A model generated the notes under the pieces. It saw only the letters and a list, made by a program, of their open reading frames with translations. It was not told the origin of the DNA and did no database searches. From Beverwykella pulmonaria (lineage: Eukaryota > Ascomycota > Dothideomycetes > Pleosporales > Melanommataceae), in the NCBI GenBank assembly GCA_001599595.1, contig BCHH01000006.1:88846-152845 (forward strand): 64,000 nt of DNA, in the 5' to 3' direction. Shown here in pieces: positions 1 through 11,128 of the stretch. Within the stretch, counting starts at the first letter, position 1. Every line of letters begins with the position of its first letter. The position numbers were made by a program, and so were the translations under genes.

Positions 1-161
1 AAACCTGATAACCTGAGGACATCTCCTGCCTCAACAAACCTGACAACCTGAGGACACCTCCTGCCTCAACATACCAAGAACCAGTCTTCGCTACGCCAGC
101 TACTGCAGCCGCCATAGCAAAGCAACAAACCTGACAACCTGAGGACATCCCCTGCCTCAAC
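1..161. repeat. Three copies of a 35-bp direct repeat
   Basis: Copies lie at 1-35, 36-70 and 127-161. Each begins AAACCTGA and ends CTGCCTCAAC, and they differ only by single C/T changes. The first two are head-to-tail; the third follows a 56-bp spacer containing a run of CAG/GCC-type triplets. No reading frame of note crosses them. The array continues off the left edge of the window, so the true copy number is unknown. It may be a tandem repeat inside a transposable element. Confidence 0.85.
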
Positions 162-680
162 AACACAGCAATTGCTATAGCATTCAGCTAGGAGCAACAG
201 GAGCTCGTTTAGGGCCTACCACAACGACGCAAAACACACACACACAAAACAATTACACATTCTTTTGGTTGAGGACGGAGATCAAGGTATTTTTATTGTA
301 TTTTGTTTTCCTATCCTTTTCCTCGTAGCTATCTAGCTACAGCGGTTACTACTGGTTTTCAATCACCCTAGCAAAGAGGGTTGTAGCTGGGTTAGTGGCC
401 GCGCTCCATAGCCCTAGTGGCTGCATGAGCTTTATTGTATTTAGACTAGTAATAGCCATCTACAATATAAATGATTTAAAAAAAAAAAAAAAAAAACAGT
501 AGAGTTAGGCGTGCTAAGATAACAATAAGGGTTAGTAGATACACTGTAGCTGCTGCAAAGAAACAGGTTGCAATATTTTTCAATATTTGTGCGTTTTAGA
601 AGAGTGTAGAAACTGCTATAGGTTAATTTTCAAACTGTACATAGTCTATATCTTTTTGCGTTGTAGAGTTATTGTGTTTT
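162..680. other. Non-coding, possible 3' end of a non-LTR retroelement
   Basis: No supported gene. A run of 19 A residues at 478-496 follows a non-coding stretch that ends in ATGATTT. A 3' A-tail of this kind is what LINE-type elements leave at their insertion end. I see no reverse-transcriptase reading frame upstream in the window, so this identity is inference only. Confidence 0.35.
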
Positions 681-812
681 TGTAAGCAGGAGAGCGGAGG
701 AAAGAGTATCAAGATGTGTATTCTGTGCGATGTATGTAGAGCTGAGATATATATATAACAGGCTGATTAGTCATGGCATATCCACATGACAGTATGGTGT
801 CCTGGGCTTACA
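681..812. mobile_element. LTR-like short element, copy A (132 bp)
   Basis: The element starts TGTAAGC and ends GCTTACA, perfect 7-bp inverted termini with the TG...CA ends of LTRs. It is flanked on both sides by the 5-bp direct repeat GTTTT (676-680 and 813-817), a target-site duplication. A second copy with its own different duplication is at 5446-5580. The size and ends fit a solo LTR or a TRIM/MITE-like element. There is no coding capacity. Confidence 0.85.
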
Positions 813-964
813 GTTTTAGAGTCGTAGAATACTGGTGGGATGGACGTCTCGCTTATCGAATATGTTTGATTATTCTACTTAATAGTTAAATACATGTTAC
901 TATATTTTAATTGACGCTTCCTTTCTTTCAGCTCGCGAATACAACTTTCCATTGATATTATAAT

Positions 965-1924
965 CTATTCTTCGACCGACAAAACAGCGAGGTCCCGCAA
1001 CGTTACGTTACTTGTCCGCGACGTATCCCAGATTGCAGTTAGCTGTGTGACCTTCCCGTACTTGTCTAGGACGAGCGCGATGATGCCGTTCCGGCCAGCC
1101 GCTCCGGGGCCGCCCTCCCATTCATAGGCACCGCCGTACGCGCTTCCAACAACGTGTTTGATAGTAGCGCCGATACCGTATGGAAGAGTCGGCAGGGCTT
1201 GATGCAGGTATTTCTGTATGCTCAATTGGCCATCGATCCTAGTGCGCGTGGACTGGTCTTGGAGAACGGCGTCGAATGTGAACAGTTTTACGGCTGCCGC
1301 ACTGTTCCCTGTTGACATGGCAGCATGGATTGCGCTTGCGGCGTTTCTAATCGCCGGTTCGGGACTTCGCTGGATAGTTGATTCTCCAAAGTTGCTTGGG
1401 TACCGATCATCGGGGACCCGCAAGTCCACGACGTTGCTTCCACGCCCATCCCAGTAGTCGACCTGGCGGACGACCTTGTTGTCTTTGAAGTCGAGGGTAG
1501 CGATTGCGCGAATTTCTGCGCCGAACATGGCGGGCGTATCTACGAACATAATGACAGCGCTGTTCATGTCGCCGATGATCCTTAGCGGATAGGACTTCGC
1601 ATCTGGGCTCCATCCAGCGACGATCGGCTTGAAAGTTGCCATAAAGTTCGGTTGCGAGATTGTGGTTCCGAGGGTGGCGTCACTGTAGACCGCGTGGGTT
1701 GCGTGGAAGTGATTCATCCAGGCGTCCAAATGGTGCAGGCTCTTGGCGGTGAAGTATCCGTGGATAAAATTGACAAGCGACGCGGAGGCATGGCTGGTGT
1801 CCGCGACATTAAGATAGACATAAGGGGAACCGGTTTGAGTGCTGCGGTGTTGAACTCCAGAGGGCATCACTCTGCCGGCGAGCACCAGAGCAGCAGCCGT
1901 AGCAAACAGCGATTTTGTATGCAT
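965..1924 (-). CDS. Secreted tandem SnoaL/NTF2-like protein
   Basis: Intron-free frame of 319 residues, starting at the Met that opens a signal peptide (MHTKSLFATAAALVLAG). An upstream in-frame Met at 1954 would put ten residues before the signal sequence, so I prefer 1924. The mature part looks like two repeated alpha+beta units of about 130 residues. Each opens with a helix (around residues 50-75 and 200-225) and has beta strands ending in a D-Y-W-D or I-W-D motif. This is the pattern of the SnoaL/NTF2-like superfamily, often small-molecule-binding or isomerase folds. No catalytic residue can be assigned and the substrate is unknown. It sits alone between the two LTR-like copies. The reading frame is open and the fold call is moderate. 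Confidence 0.7.
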   Translation of the reverse strand: MHTKSLFATAAALVLAGRVMPSGVQHRSTQTGSPYVYLNVADTSHASASLVNFIHGYFTAKSLHHLDAWMNHFHATHAVYSDATLGTTISQPNFMATFKPIVAGWSPDAKSYPLRIIGDMNSAVIMFVDTPAMFGAEIRAIATLDFKDNKVVRQVDYWDGRGSNVVDLRVPDDRYPSNFGESTIQRSPEPAIRNAASAIHAAMSTGNSAAAVKLFTFDAVLQDQSTRTRIDGQLSIQKYLHQALPTLPYGIGATIKHVVGSAYGGAYEWEGGPGAAGRNGIIALVLDKYGKVTQLTAIWDTSRTSNVTLRDLAVLSVEE

Positions 1925-2846
1925 CCCAGCGTTATTAAAAAGCAAAGTAAACAAGAAACTATGGCGTTGACCGAAATCCAGTTGTCATTTCCTGAAGTAT
2001 AAAATGATTAGTGAATAAGGCCTCCCATAGGAATTTCGCGTCCCCGGATTCTGACCGACATCATTACAAATGCTTGTTATGCGGCCTCTCAGCTCGGGAT
2101 TATTCGGCACTTCGATTTGCGAGATTCCGGATAAATGTTAACTCCTGGTACGAACTTCGGAATAGGGATTGAACGAAGAGGAACGTTGTATTAGCAAAAG
2201 ACAAAGAGTAAGAATTCCCGAATCTCCTTCAACTACAGTCGTTTACTAGGATTTGCAGATATCTATTTTCCATTTTCCTTTCCACGCCCTTCTGCCACAA
2301 AAGAAATATGTGCATTAGTGTTTGGTTCGCCATGAGTCCCATTGGATTGGCGAAGATGGAGCATAGACAAAAGGCATTCTTCTTGAAAAATTATACCCGC
2401 CGGTATCAGCTTCATAGAGGGCGCCATCAGCCAAGTGCGCATGTTCAAGGTCAGGCAAATCCGCATATAATGGTCGTTGGATTCAAAAGAGACTTAGAAA
2501 TTACGCATAGTTGTTTAATCGACTGACTACTAGTCAATTATGAGACAAATTATCAGCACGCCAAGCTGAAAATTTACAGCTTGAGGAGAAGATTCGGCGA
2601 TATTGTGGGGTCAAGGTTTGATCTAATTGAGAGGAAGAAACTATGTCTTGATCTGATTGTGGCTAGTCTGTCGTGCTGTAACGGAACGGTTATTCAACGA
2701 CAGGAAATTGCGTAACGATGGAATCGCAGATCGGCGGAGAATTGCGTAACGACGTAGAATCGCACAAGTTACTGTACATGACGAAAGCAAAAGCGAGAAG
2801 ACAAGTTTGGATGAGTACTTTGCTATTAGACAAATTCAAATTGCAA
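1925..2846. other. AT-rich intergenic DNA
   Basis: I find only short, low-quality reading frames on both strands here and no convincing gene, tRNA or repeat. The 5' side of the SnoaL-like gene is at the left and the 3' end of the permease relic is at the right. Confidence 0.6.
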
Positions 2847-4482
2847 CTAGAAGTTTCTCAGAATCCGCTTTCCAATACTTGCCCTTCGTTTTCCTCGTTC
2901 ATGCGCGTTAGGATATGCACCAGCTTCCACCTCGTCCTTTGCATCCAGATCCCTCCGCCTACCCTCATCCAGATTCACCTCGTATATGCTCCAGTACTTA
3001 GTCTTAAACCAGAATTTATAGCCAAAGTAGATGATCCAGAACAAGGGCAAGAGAATATACGCATCGACGAAAGTTCCAGCGTCAAACGGATTGAGAGTGG
3101 TCCAGCCTTGCACGAGGGCAAGAAAGATGTTGGCAAGCAGGCCGAAGTATGCAGTCCACGGGTACCAGAGCGACTTGAAGGGCAGTTGGTCGGGATGTCG
3201 ACCCTGCACAGACCATGCCTGACGAAATCGGATGTGTGTAAAAGAGGTGGCGCCCCAAACCAGAAACGTTGACACGCCGCTCAAATTCACGATGTATCCG
3301 TACGCTTTTCCGCCTCCAGTGCTGAAATTCATCATAAATAGGACACCAAAGAGATTGGTGGAGATGATAGCATATACAGGCACACCGCGGGCGTCTGTCT
3401 TTCCAAGGAACACGGGGGCTTTGTCGTCCTGCGCCATGAAGAGGATGGTCCGCGAACCGATGTAGATGGAGCTATTTGCGGCTGAGAGCACAGTGATGGA
3501 TATGAATGCGTTGATGAGGTGGACACCCCCCTCCCTGCCTGCATTCTGGATTGCGATGGTCATAGGGCTCTTTAGTGCGCGACTTTCGCCATTGATCAGG
3601 CCGTCAGCATTCGCAGGGCATGTGAGACCGAAGAAAAAGGCGGATCCCATGTAGACGAAGATTATCCCCTAGAAGACCTGTCGAATCGCGAGCGGAATAG
3701 CAACCCCAGGATTCTTAGTTTCAGTGGCAGCCACTGCAGGACTCGACGCCGGCGTAGAAGGTCGAGCAGAAGACAAAGACAGTTGCAACACCGCGGAAGC
3801 CATGGGAGAAGGCGCCCGGATCGTGCCAGTACCGAAATCCAAGAGCTTCCTCCTCTCCAGCGAGACCACCGGAAGCGTAGACGATGCCAAAAATGAAGTA
3901 GGCGACCAGGCCCGCAAGCTTCATCAGCGCAAGCCAAAACTCAGCCTCTCCAAAAGTTTCCACGCCGAGGAGCTAGAACCCGAGGAAGAAGAACCAGAAG
4001 ATGAGGAAATAGCCCCAGACTGGGACTTTGTCGCTCCAGAAGACGAGGATACTTGACACAACATTGTACTCGTTAGCAAGGACGCAGCCCCAGATGAGCC
4101 AGTAGTTCCATCCCACGGCGACTCCGAATGCCTTGTCGACGAATCGATCCGAATGACTGGTGAAGGCGCCGCCAGTCGGATATAGAGTAGTCAATTCTCC
4201 CAAGGACTGCATGATGCTGAAGGCGATGAGGCCGACAACGCCGAATCCAATGAGAAGGGCTGCAGGGCCACCGTTCGCCAGCGCGCCTCCGGAGCCGACA
4301 AGCAGACCAGGTCCGATGATGCCGGTAAGAGCCCTCATGCTCAGATGGCGTGTCTTGAGGCCCCGCTTGACGCCGCTGTTGGGGTCAATTTGGCGGAAGT
4401 CGTCATCGTGGATGCTGGTGGGTGAGTGAGTCTCCGGGGGGTTCTTATAATCGAAGACCATGGTGGGGAATTGGGTTTGCAC
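2847..4482 (-). pseudogene. Amino-acid permease (fungal YAT family), inactivated
   Basis: Read from 4482 down to 2847, this is a nearly full-length APC-superfamily fungal amino-acid permease of about 540 residues. The N-terminal motif RHLSMRALTGIIGPGLLVGSG, the GFRYWHDPGAF stretch, ATETKNP and the long C-terminal transmembrane block are all present. It cannot be translated intact. A TAG at 3973-3975 interrupts LGF/LLGV. The frame shifts near 3735-3741, after GVES. A second TAG at 3669-3671 replaces the Trp expected in RQVFW. Homologous sequence continues on both sides of every break, so introns do not explain them. Both TAG codons fit CpA-to-TpA change. The function would have been plasma-membrane amino-acid/H+ symport. 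A sequencing error could explain one lesion but hardly all three. Confidence 0.85.
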
Positions 4483-5445
4483 GTGGCCGAGCTAAGGTTG
4501 GGCAAATCATTGACGCGGCAGAGTGGACGGTTCTTTATATTATTTTCTTGCGTGTGGGGTGGGTGGTTGAGAGTTTGGATCACCAGTGACGATGTCGTGA
4601 TTGCCGTGGCGGGGCACGCGATACCGTAAGCCAAGATGAAGTTGTCTTTTGTAGCAGCGTCGCATCATTTTGTACAAATTCTCATAATCCTTGAATTTTT
4701 CTAGAAGCAAATATGTATCCATTGAATAGAGGAGGAATGTATGAATCTCCTAAACGATCAATAGTTGGATAGAAATGCGGACGCTCACATGTTGTTCTAG
4801 GCTGTACTAGACGGAACAGGTTTAAGGATCCCGGGCGAACACATGCATGAAATTCCCAAGAGTTCTTCTCGTCACGTTGCTCTACATGCTCGCCAAATTA
4901 TACATAATTCTATGGTGGAAGCGAGTAGTGCGCCAATCATCAGTGCGGGATGCAAGCTGTCTTGCTAATCGGCGCAACTTCTCGAAACGTCAGGGAGAGC
5001 CCGCATCACGGAATTCACGCAAGTCGTGCAATGACAGCATCGCGAGTTTTACACATTGGCGGAGACAAGACACTTGTATCAAAACAGCTTATTCGCGTGA
5101 TGAAGGTATCGGACGCTCGAACACGGAGAGTTGGCACCAACTATACCAGGACAACTCTTGTGAATTCTTCGCCGCTTGGCCATACTGTAAAACACTATCA
5201 AAACACATTCGATCTCATTCAAGTAACTTCTTGATAAAGGCGAGCCGCTATGAAGTAAATTCACGATGCATTGATGCTACTAGACCTGTAGTCCCGAAAG
5301 ATGTTCAGTTTTGCACGTGTTGGAGACTGATATATCTTCTCCTCCTGGCGATTGCACTCCCAGCTTATAGAAAACAGTCCCTTGATCCAATTTTTCTTCT
5401 TTCATCTGACTTCATTCCTTATTCACGCTCATTTCTCTTCGGGTT
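4483..5445. other. Intergenic DNA
   Basis: No supported gene. A 216-codon plus-strand frame (4847-5497) has no recognisable domain and runs into the LTR-like element at its 3' end, so I do not call it. Confidence 0.55.
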
Positions 5446-5580
5446 TGTAAGCTGGAGGGCGGAGGAAAAGAGGTGTCAAGATGTGTATTGTATGTGATGT
5501 ATGTACAGCTGATATATATATGTGACGGACTGATTAGTCAGTGGCATATCCACGTGACATTATGGTGTCCTCGGCTTACA
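5446..5580. mobile_element. LTR-like short element, copy B (135 bp)
   Basis: Second copy of the element at 681-812, in the same orientation, with the same TGTAAGC/GCTTACA termini. It is flanked by its own 5-bp duplication GGGTT (5441-5445 and 5581-5585). The two copies align over their whole length, with many of the differences C/T or G/A changes. Different duplications show two independent insertions rather than a segmental duplication. Confidence 0.87.
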
Positions 5581-7135
5581 GGGTTAGAGTCCCGGTAAGG
5601 TTGAGCCACAGTCTACTCGAAGTGCTTCTCTTCCTCGCCAGGATTATTTCCCTAAATATAGGCTAGAACAACTTTATTGCACTTCTCCTCTCCTTCACTG
5701 CAGGGTTGGCTAATCACATACAGGAATAACCTTTTTGACCTTCTCAGCAGAATCACTAGCATCGAGTCCGAAGACGGTTCAGTTGATGGCGCCAGCTGAG
5801 GCGAGATAGGGGCCCATGAGGACACTGAAGAGGATGAAAGCTAGCTTCGTGTCATTGATTAAAGGTTTCGACCGCTATTACATGTTAGATTATGTACAGA
5901 ACGAAACTTGGTAGAGTATTTGCCTGTTCGTGATAAAATTAGATACCGGGCAAGGACGTCATAGTGGACGGTGAGTGGTTAGGGTGGAGATTTGAAGTCT
6001 TAATTATGTCCCCGTTGGGTTTGAGTCGGATGGATCACAACAACTCCGGTCTCGTAGTATTGGATTCACTATTGTGGCCATCTTTGTCATACGGCTACCA
6101 ATATCCGGAACTTTCCGGGATTTCAACGAACACGCTTCAAGTGATGGTCTATAGTCCAAACTCTCCAGAATTCGAACCCTCTTGAACATGTTTTTAGCGC
6201 CGTTTGTGTCCTCCAAACATATGGTATTATTTTAACAGCAAGAGAGATTTGTAAAAATATTAGTGTAGGAATCAAGTGAATGAAGGTCTATATTATCTGT
6301 AATTTGTGAAGCAGTTTCATGGGTCTTTCACTGGCAAGCAGGACGTAAAGACTCTCATTTAATGGGAAATTGGTTCCTCGGTTGGCACAGATGTCTCCCC
6401 GGAGAATAACAACCGATTGAGTGATAGCCAGAACTTTGGTGTTCTGTTTATTTTAAGCTTTGATCAAGATATCCTAAAGTAGTACATTACTAGTTACGTT
6501 CATGAAAATGCGGCAGCATAATCCACCCTTGTTGCTCATGTTGGTGAATATTTGGACTGCATTTGGCGGGCCATCATGTGTGCAGGAACACTTTCGAGCC
6601 CCTTTATCAGTTCAGTAGAAATTGAAGGCTGACACATCGTGCCGGAAATTTGAGGCGACCTTTACTTTGCTGTACGAGCAACATCTGAGGGTGGGAAAGG
6701 ATGCACGGGATGGCAGGCATCAAGAATAGAATGATTCCTACCGTGAATCCCAGGTTGTTCTTGTTTCCAATAGATTTGTCAGCGTTCAATATACTCTCCC
6801 TAGTCTGAAAGATAATCAATCCCTTCTAAACCGACCTGCAAGGACTCGTCGCGAAACTCTTGTAGCACCATCTTCCAGTGATTGGGTTATATAATTAGCG
6901 AAGACCGAATAAGATGGGAGCCTAATATGCATGTTAGATATCCCTGCAGACAGGGGTATGAACGAATAGGATTTGAGATATCCCTGCAAGAACTTTTATA
7001 TAACCTCAACGGCTTCCCTCTCTAGGCGTTGAAAAATAACTTCCCTTCTGTATTTCGATCTTTCCCCCTTTACACTCTGTTCATTTCCATAGTTTTATTC
7101 CCATACACTCTGTGACTTGTCTCAAACTCCAAACG
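5581..7135. other. Intergenic DNA with one gene scrap
   Basis: Apart from the scrap at 5733-5868, no gene is supported. The 140 bp before the GNAT start are C/T-rich, typical of a fungal core promoter and 5' leader. Confidence 0.5.
5733..5868 (-). pseudogene. Scrap of a membrane-protein gene
   Basis: On the minus strand a hydrophobic segment (LAFILFSVLMGPYLASAGAI) leads into N, a TGA, then TVFGLDASDSAEKV in the same frame before a TAG. The residue expected at the TGA could be Trp. It reads like a fragment of a transmembrane protein, but the family is not recognised and no flanking exons were found. Confidence 0.3.
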
Positions 7136-7774
7136 ATGTCGAGACCTAATTTCCATCCAGACTTCCTCATCGAGACAGTCCATCTCTATATAACGCATTT
7201 CCAGCCAGACAATCCTAAACATTGCGACTTCCTCGTTGAGTTGTACAACTCAGAGTTCATCGCATCTAATGAAGGACAAAGAACTTCAGTCACCACCCGA
7301 GAAGCCGCCCGTAACCACATCCTAACGTCCTTCCGTGAAGAACATGAGCGCAATGGCTACGGTAAATATCTTGTCAGCCTTAAATCAACACCGCCCCCCA
7401 CCGACTTGACAAATGGTTTTCCCGAGATACTTCAGAGCTGCGAGCTTGTTGGTATGGTCTCATTGACGCGGGGAGCTGGTCCCAATTCATATACTGTGCC
7501 TGATATTGGTTTCATCATTCATCCAAGAAAAACAAGACAGGGGTATGCGAAAGAAGCTGCGAGCGCCATCTTGGGCATGGCAGAAACATTCTTAGGCGTG
7601 AACGAGGTAGCCGGAATATGCGACGCCAACGATGAAACCTCAAAAGCTACACTTCGCAGTCTTGGGTTCGAGGATCGGGGAGAGATGGAGCTGAAAACTT
7701 TTGGTGCCGGCAGGAAAGGGTCCGTTTGGGTGAAGCCTGGAATGGCCCAGGATCTTTCCGTCTATGGCTTTTAG
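7136..7774 (+). CDS. GNAT-family N-acetyltransferase (RimJ/RimL-like)
   Basis: Single exon of 212 residues from the MSRPNF start; an in-frame Met 24 bases upstream is also possible. The core acetyl-CoA-binding motif is visible as DIGFIIHPRKTRQGYAKEA (around residues 123-141), with the R-x-x-G-x-A loop that holds the pyrophosphate. It is followed by the EVAGICDANDETS and LGFEDRGEM segments typical of RimJ/RimL-type enzymes (Acetyltransf_3). These transfer an acetyl group to an amine on a protein terminus or small molecule; the substrate is not predictable. The gene stands alone with ordinary codon use. Confidence 0.85.
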   Translation: MSRPNFHPDFLIETVHLYITHFQPDNPKHCDFLVELYNSEFIASNEGQRTSVTTREAARNHILTSFREEHERNGYGKYLVSLKSTPPPTDLTNGFPEILQSCELVGMVSLTRGAGPNSYTVPDIGFIIHPRKTRQGYAKEAASAILGMAETFLGVNEVAGICDANDETSKATLRSLGFEDRGEMELKTFGAGRKGSVWVKPGMAQDLSVYGF

Positions 7775-8191
7775 TACATTCTGTACAAATCCGTGAAACT
7801 TTCTGAGAAACACGTCCTTCTTTGACCCGTTTCTCTCAATAATTACTGTGTCTCACCGTGAAATGATGCAATGGACCATTTTTTTCTAATCGCATGTCGG
7901 ATCTCACTAGCGGATAACTGTGAGTTGGTCTCGGCTCTAATGATGATTGGGTGCGAGGTGTGCATTGTGGCTTATTGGACTGCGTCCTGCCCCGCTCTCA
8001 AAGGAAATGCGCAACGCTGCGCATTTCACATCCCCGTAAACTGATGCCTGAGAAATACTCAAACCGATCCTATTTACTCAGTCTGGTGTATTCTTATTTA
8101 CCACTAATCGAGAACTCACTTGCTTGTATCGCGCCTTCTGAATGACTTATTCTTCCCGCCGCAAGCACCAATTCATAAATCAAGCATCGAC

Positions 8192-10098
8192 ATGACCCAA
8201 GGACACTGGCGCTGCGGCAGCTGTACCGAGACAGTGCTCGTTTCGCATGGACTGGAAGACGTCAAATACGTGCACTTTTGGCAGTGTTGCCATTGTGGAT
8301 TTAGCGAAAACAACTATCCAGTGCATGATGGCTGCTACTACTGTGATCGAAACTCGAGACCATTTATTGATGAGGCTTCTCAAACGGATTCTCTGCTCTA
8401 CGACAAAGCCAGGTCTCTTTTCGAATATGACTTGCCACAGGATGAGACTGATATCTCTACACAAGTCATACACCTCGCGGATATAACTCACCAACAATTA
8501 CCATCATCGAAGCTAAGTCAAAATCGCTTGGAAGTCCTGCTAGCACTGGACGAGCTGCCTCCTGGGTCCTCTGAAGTAGTTTCGCCCGGGCCTATTGATC
8601 GCAGTATGGGAGAAGACACCGCAGATTCTGAGTGGAGTGACGACGACGACGCGTCCATTTCTAGAAGTGATTCGCCCCACCAAACTTCCAGCACGTTTGA
8701 AGAAGTTACGATGGTGGCGCACATCCGAAGCGCAATCAGCAGTGCGGTTGCCAAAGTCCATTCGAAATTTCAACAGCACGGTGCCGAAGACACATGTCGA
8801 GGGAGTGAGAATGGTTACAGCTCACTAATATACTTCGGGTCTCCTTCAAACGAATCGTCAAGGCCATCAAATGATACTTCCTCGGCTGCATCTTCAAATA
8901 TCGATTCCAGAAAATCTTCAGAAACATCTTCGACATCGCTCAACAAAAGAAAGCACCCAAATGACAGCTCAGGGTCGGCTGAACAGGGCGAAGACGATAA
9001 TCAAAATGGAATAAAATGTACAAAGCGGTGACGACCGATCAACCTGAGCGAACCCCGACTTGCTTGTCCATTCTACAAACGTAATCGATGGAAGTGCACC
9101 ACCCACGGGTCCTGTGCTTACCCTGGTCGGCTTAGTATTCATAGAGTGAAGTAAGTACTTGAACTTTAGGTGTTTGGCATGATCAAGACTAATACCTCTG
9201 TAACAGGGAACATCTTTACCGATGTCATAAGGCTCACCAATGCGACAGATATTCACTCGTTTTCTCTACGGAAGCTATGCTTGAGGGGCATAGAAGGAAT
9301 CCTGAGCCATGTCGACTGCGTCCAAGAGAACCTGCTTTCGGTGTTGGACAAGAAGTTTTCAACACTCTCAAGTCCAGAAAAGGAATCAATGGGCACTCTG
9401 TCGAAGAGCAATGGAGGGAAATTTATCGATGCCTATTTCCGGGAATATCAGCGTCGGAAATCCCTTCCCCATGTATTTACATTTTCCCCAACCGCAGGCA
9501 ATCAATACTAACTACTATAGATGTATCCGATGCGGAACAGAACCAGAAAGCCCAAGATAGCTCAGGACGTATGCCTATGGAACGGCACGTGATGGAACAC
9601 TACCACAGTGAGCTATCTCGCCTTCTTCCAGGTCGCCTTTCCTCTGCCTTTCAGAGTCACTTTGGAGTAGACATATTCGACAACCTTTGGACGGAATTCA
9701 CTCGCGATCAACTTCAAGACCTCGTTCAAGATACCATACGAGAAGTCACTGCGTACCCTGCAGTGGAACACATGGAATCATCGTCTTTATCGCATCCACC
9801 CTCCGTCTGTCTAGTTGAGCCTGCCGCGCTACAACCAACCACAACACTCGAAAATACTCAAGATCCGAAGTTGCTTTTTTCGATCCCGACGCCTGACTAT
9901 CCTACCCATGAACCGGGATTTAAATTCTCCGACTTAGATAAGCTCATAAATGAAAACGTGGAAGCACTCGAGCAAGAAATCACCACAGGTGCGAACCTAC
10001 AATCACAAAGAAATCCACCGATGCTCCTCGAGTCACGTCCCTTAACCTATTGGTCTTTATCATCTCAATTTACGTCTATTAAGAACTCACACCTGTAA
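8192..10098 (+). pseudogene. Zinc-finger (CPFYKRN / HRVKEHLYR family) gene with one in-frame TGA
   Basis: Exon 1 is 8192-9150, a 56-bp intron spans 9151-9206 (GTAAGT...ACAG, with ACTAAT as a possible branch site), and exon 2 is 9207-10098; the whole would give 616 residues. The N-terminal part has paired cysteines (WRCGSC, CCHCGF, CYYCD) followed by an acidic/Ser-rich linker. After the linker comes the fungal signature RLACPFYKRN, HRVKEHLYRCH and HQCDRY around the intron, seen in many uncharacterised nuclear proteins. A TGA at 9029-9031 sits in the same frame between linker and signature, where CGA (Arg) would fit. Without readthrough, only the first 279 residues are made and the finger is lost. 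No convincing intron removes the stop. It is either a recent pseudogene, a readthrough case, or a truncated product. Confidence 0.8.
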
Positions 10099-10173
10099 GA
10101 CTTATATATTCCCGTCTTTGAAAACACAAACAGAACATTAACATCTCAAAGTCACCTTTGGAGAAGATATATC

Positions 10174-10870
10174 ATGTCTCACCTTGCATATGTCGGTCTT
10201 CTTTCTCTCTTCGCAGCCTCTATCATAGGGGCACCCGCCTCCTCTCCACACCATGAAGTCATCCCAGGCCCTGGTCAACCAAGTCTCTCCTCACTGAACG
10301 TCACTTCCGCACAACTCTAAGAACGGGGCCAAGAAACTTTAGCATCACAGATGGCCAGCCAATCTCCAAACGTAAAGGGCTATATCTGCTACTCAGACTA
10401 CCAATCAGAAATCAACGACGTCGCCGCCATCGCGGGCTACATGTATTGCCGAGGGACGACGTGAGACTACCCACGAGAAGATTCTTCGTGCGGGAAGTAT
10501 GACGATGCAGTTGGAAGTTGGAGTCCGATTGCAAGTTCGGGGACGGCGCAGGTGCTGAGTATTACTTGGGACGATTGGGGGAGGGAACGAGTAACTGGTG
10601 AGTGGATGAAAATTGCCTACCTCCGCAAGGCTGTGAATTCTGATGCGGTAGTGGTTATTACGGATCCATAAGCGTAAAGAACATCGTCACTGCGTGTGGG
10701 AACCCGGACGGGAAGACGGGGGAACTCTCAGGTAGGTTGATTGTGAATCGAATACATACCATAAAACTAATGGATTAGGTGTTGCGTCGGCCTACATAGG
10801 AACCTGTATTTGCTTGTTAGGAATACATCGTTCCCCTCTACTGGGAGCGGCCTCAAGTTGTTTCCTCTAG
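10174..10870 (+). pseudogene. Small secreted cysteine-containing protein, decayed
   Basis: The frame starts with a signal peptide (MSHLAYVGLLSLFAASIIGA) and continues in one frame through TAA at 10318-10320 and TGA at 10462-10464. The sequence between and after the stops still looks protein-like (KGYICYSDYQSEIND, AGYMYCRG). Intron-like gaps follow at 10598-10651 and 10732-10778, with YYGSISVKNIVTACGNPDG between them, and an end at TAG 10868-10870. The first splice leaves the frame one base off, which is a third defect. This looks like a dead effector-sized secreted protein; the family is not recognised. It begins 75 bp after the previous gene, on the same strand. Confidence 0.65.
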
Positions 10871-11128
10871 AAGCTCGAGTAGAGCGCTCAAGACTAGGGA
10901 GGTTTCTTCAGCTAATCTTTGGTGCTGAGTGCCGAGATATGGATTAGTGATTAGGAGAATATTCAATATAAATTGAAACTCGCAAGTGGATGACAAGCAG
11001 CCGGCTTGAGCTATTATGATGTGCCACCATATCTATAGGCTGAACTTCTTTCCGATTCCTAACCTGCACGTCTCCATACATTACCCTTGGGCGGTTTACA
11101 GACTCGTCACATCATGTAATTAGTCGAA

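Noticed and set aside
4847..5497. 216-codon plus-strand reading frame
   Set aside because: No domain, odd composition, and its 3' end lies inside the LTR-like element; best read as chance.
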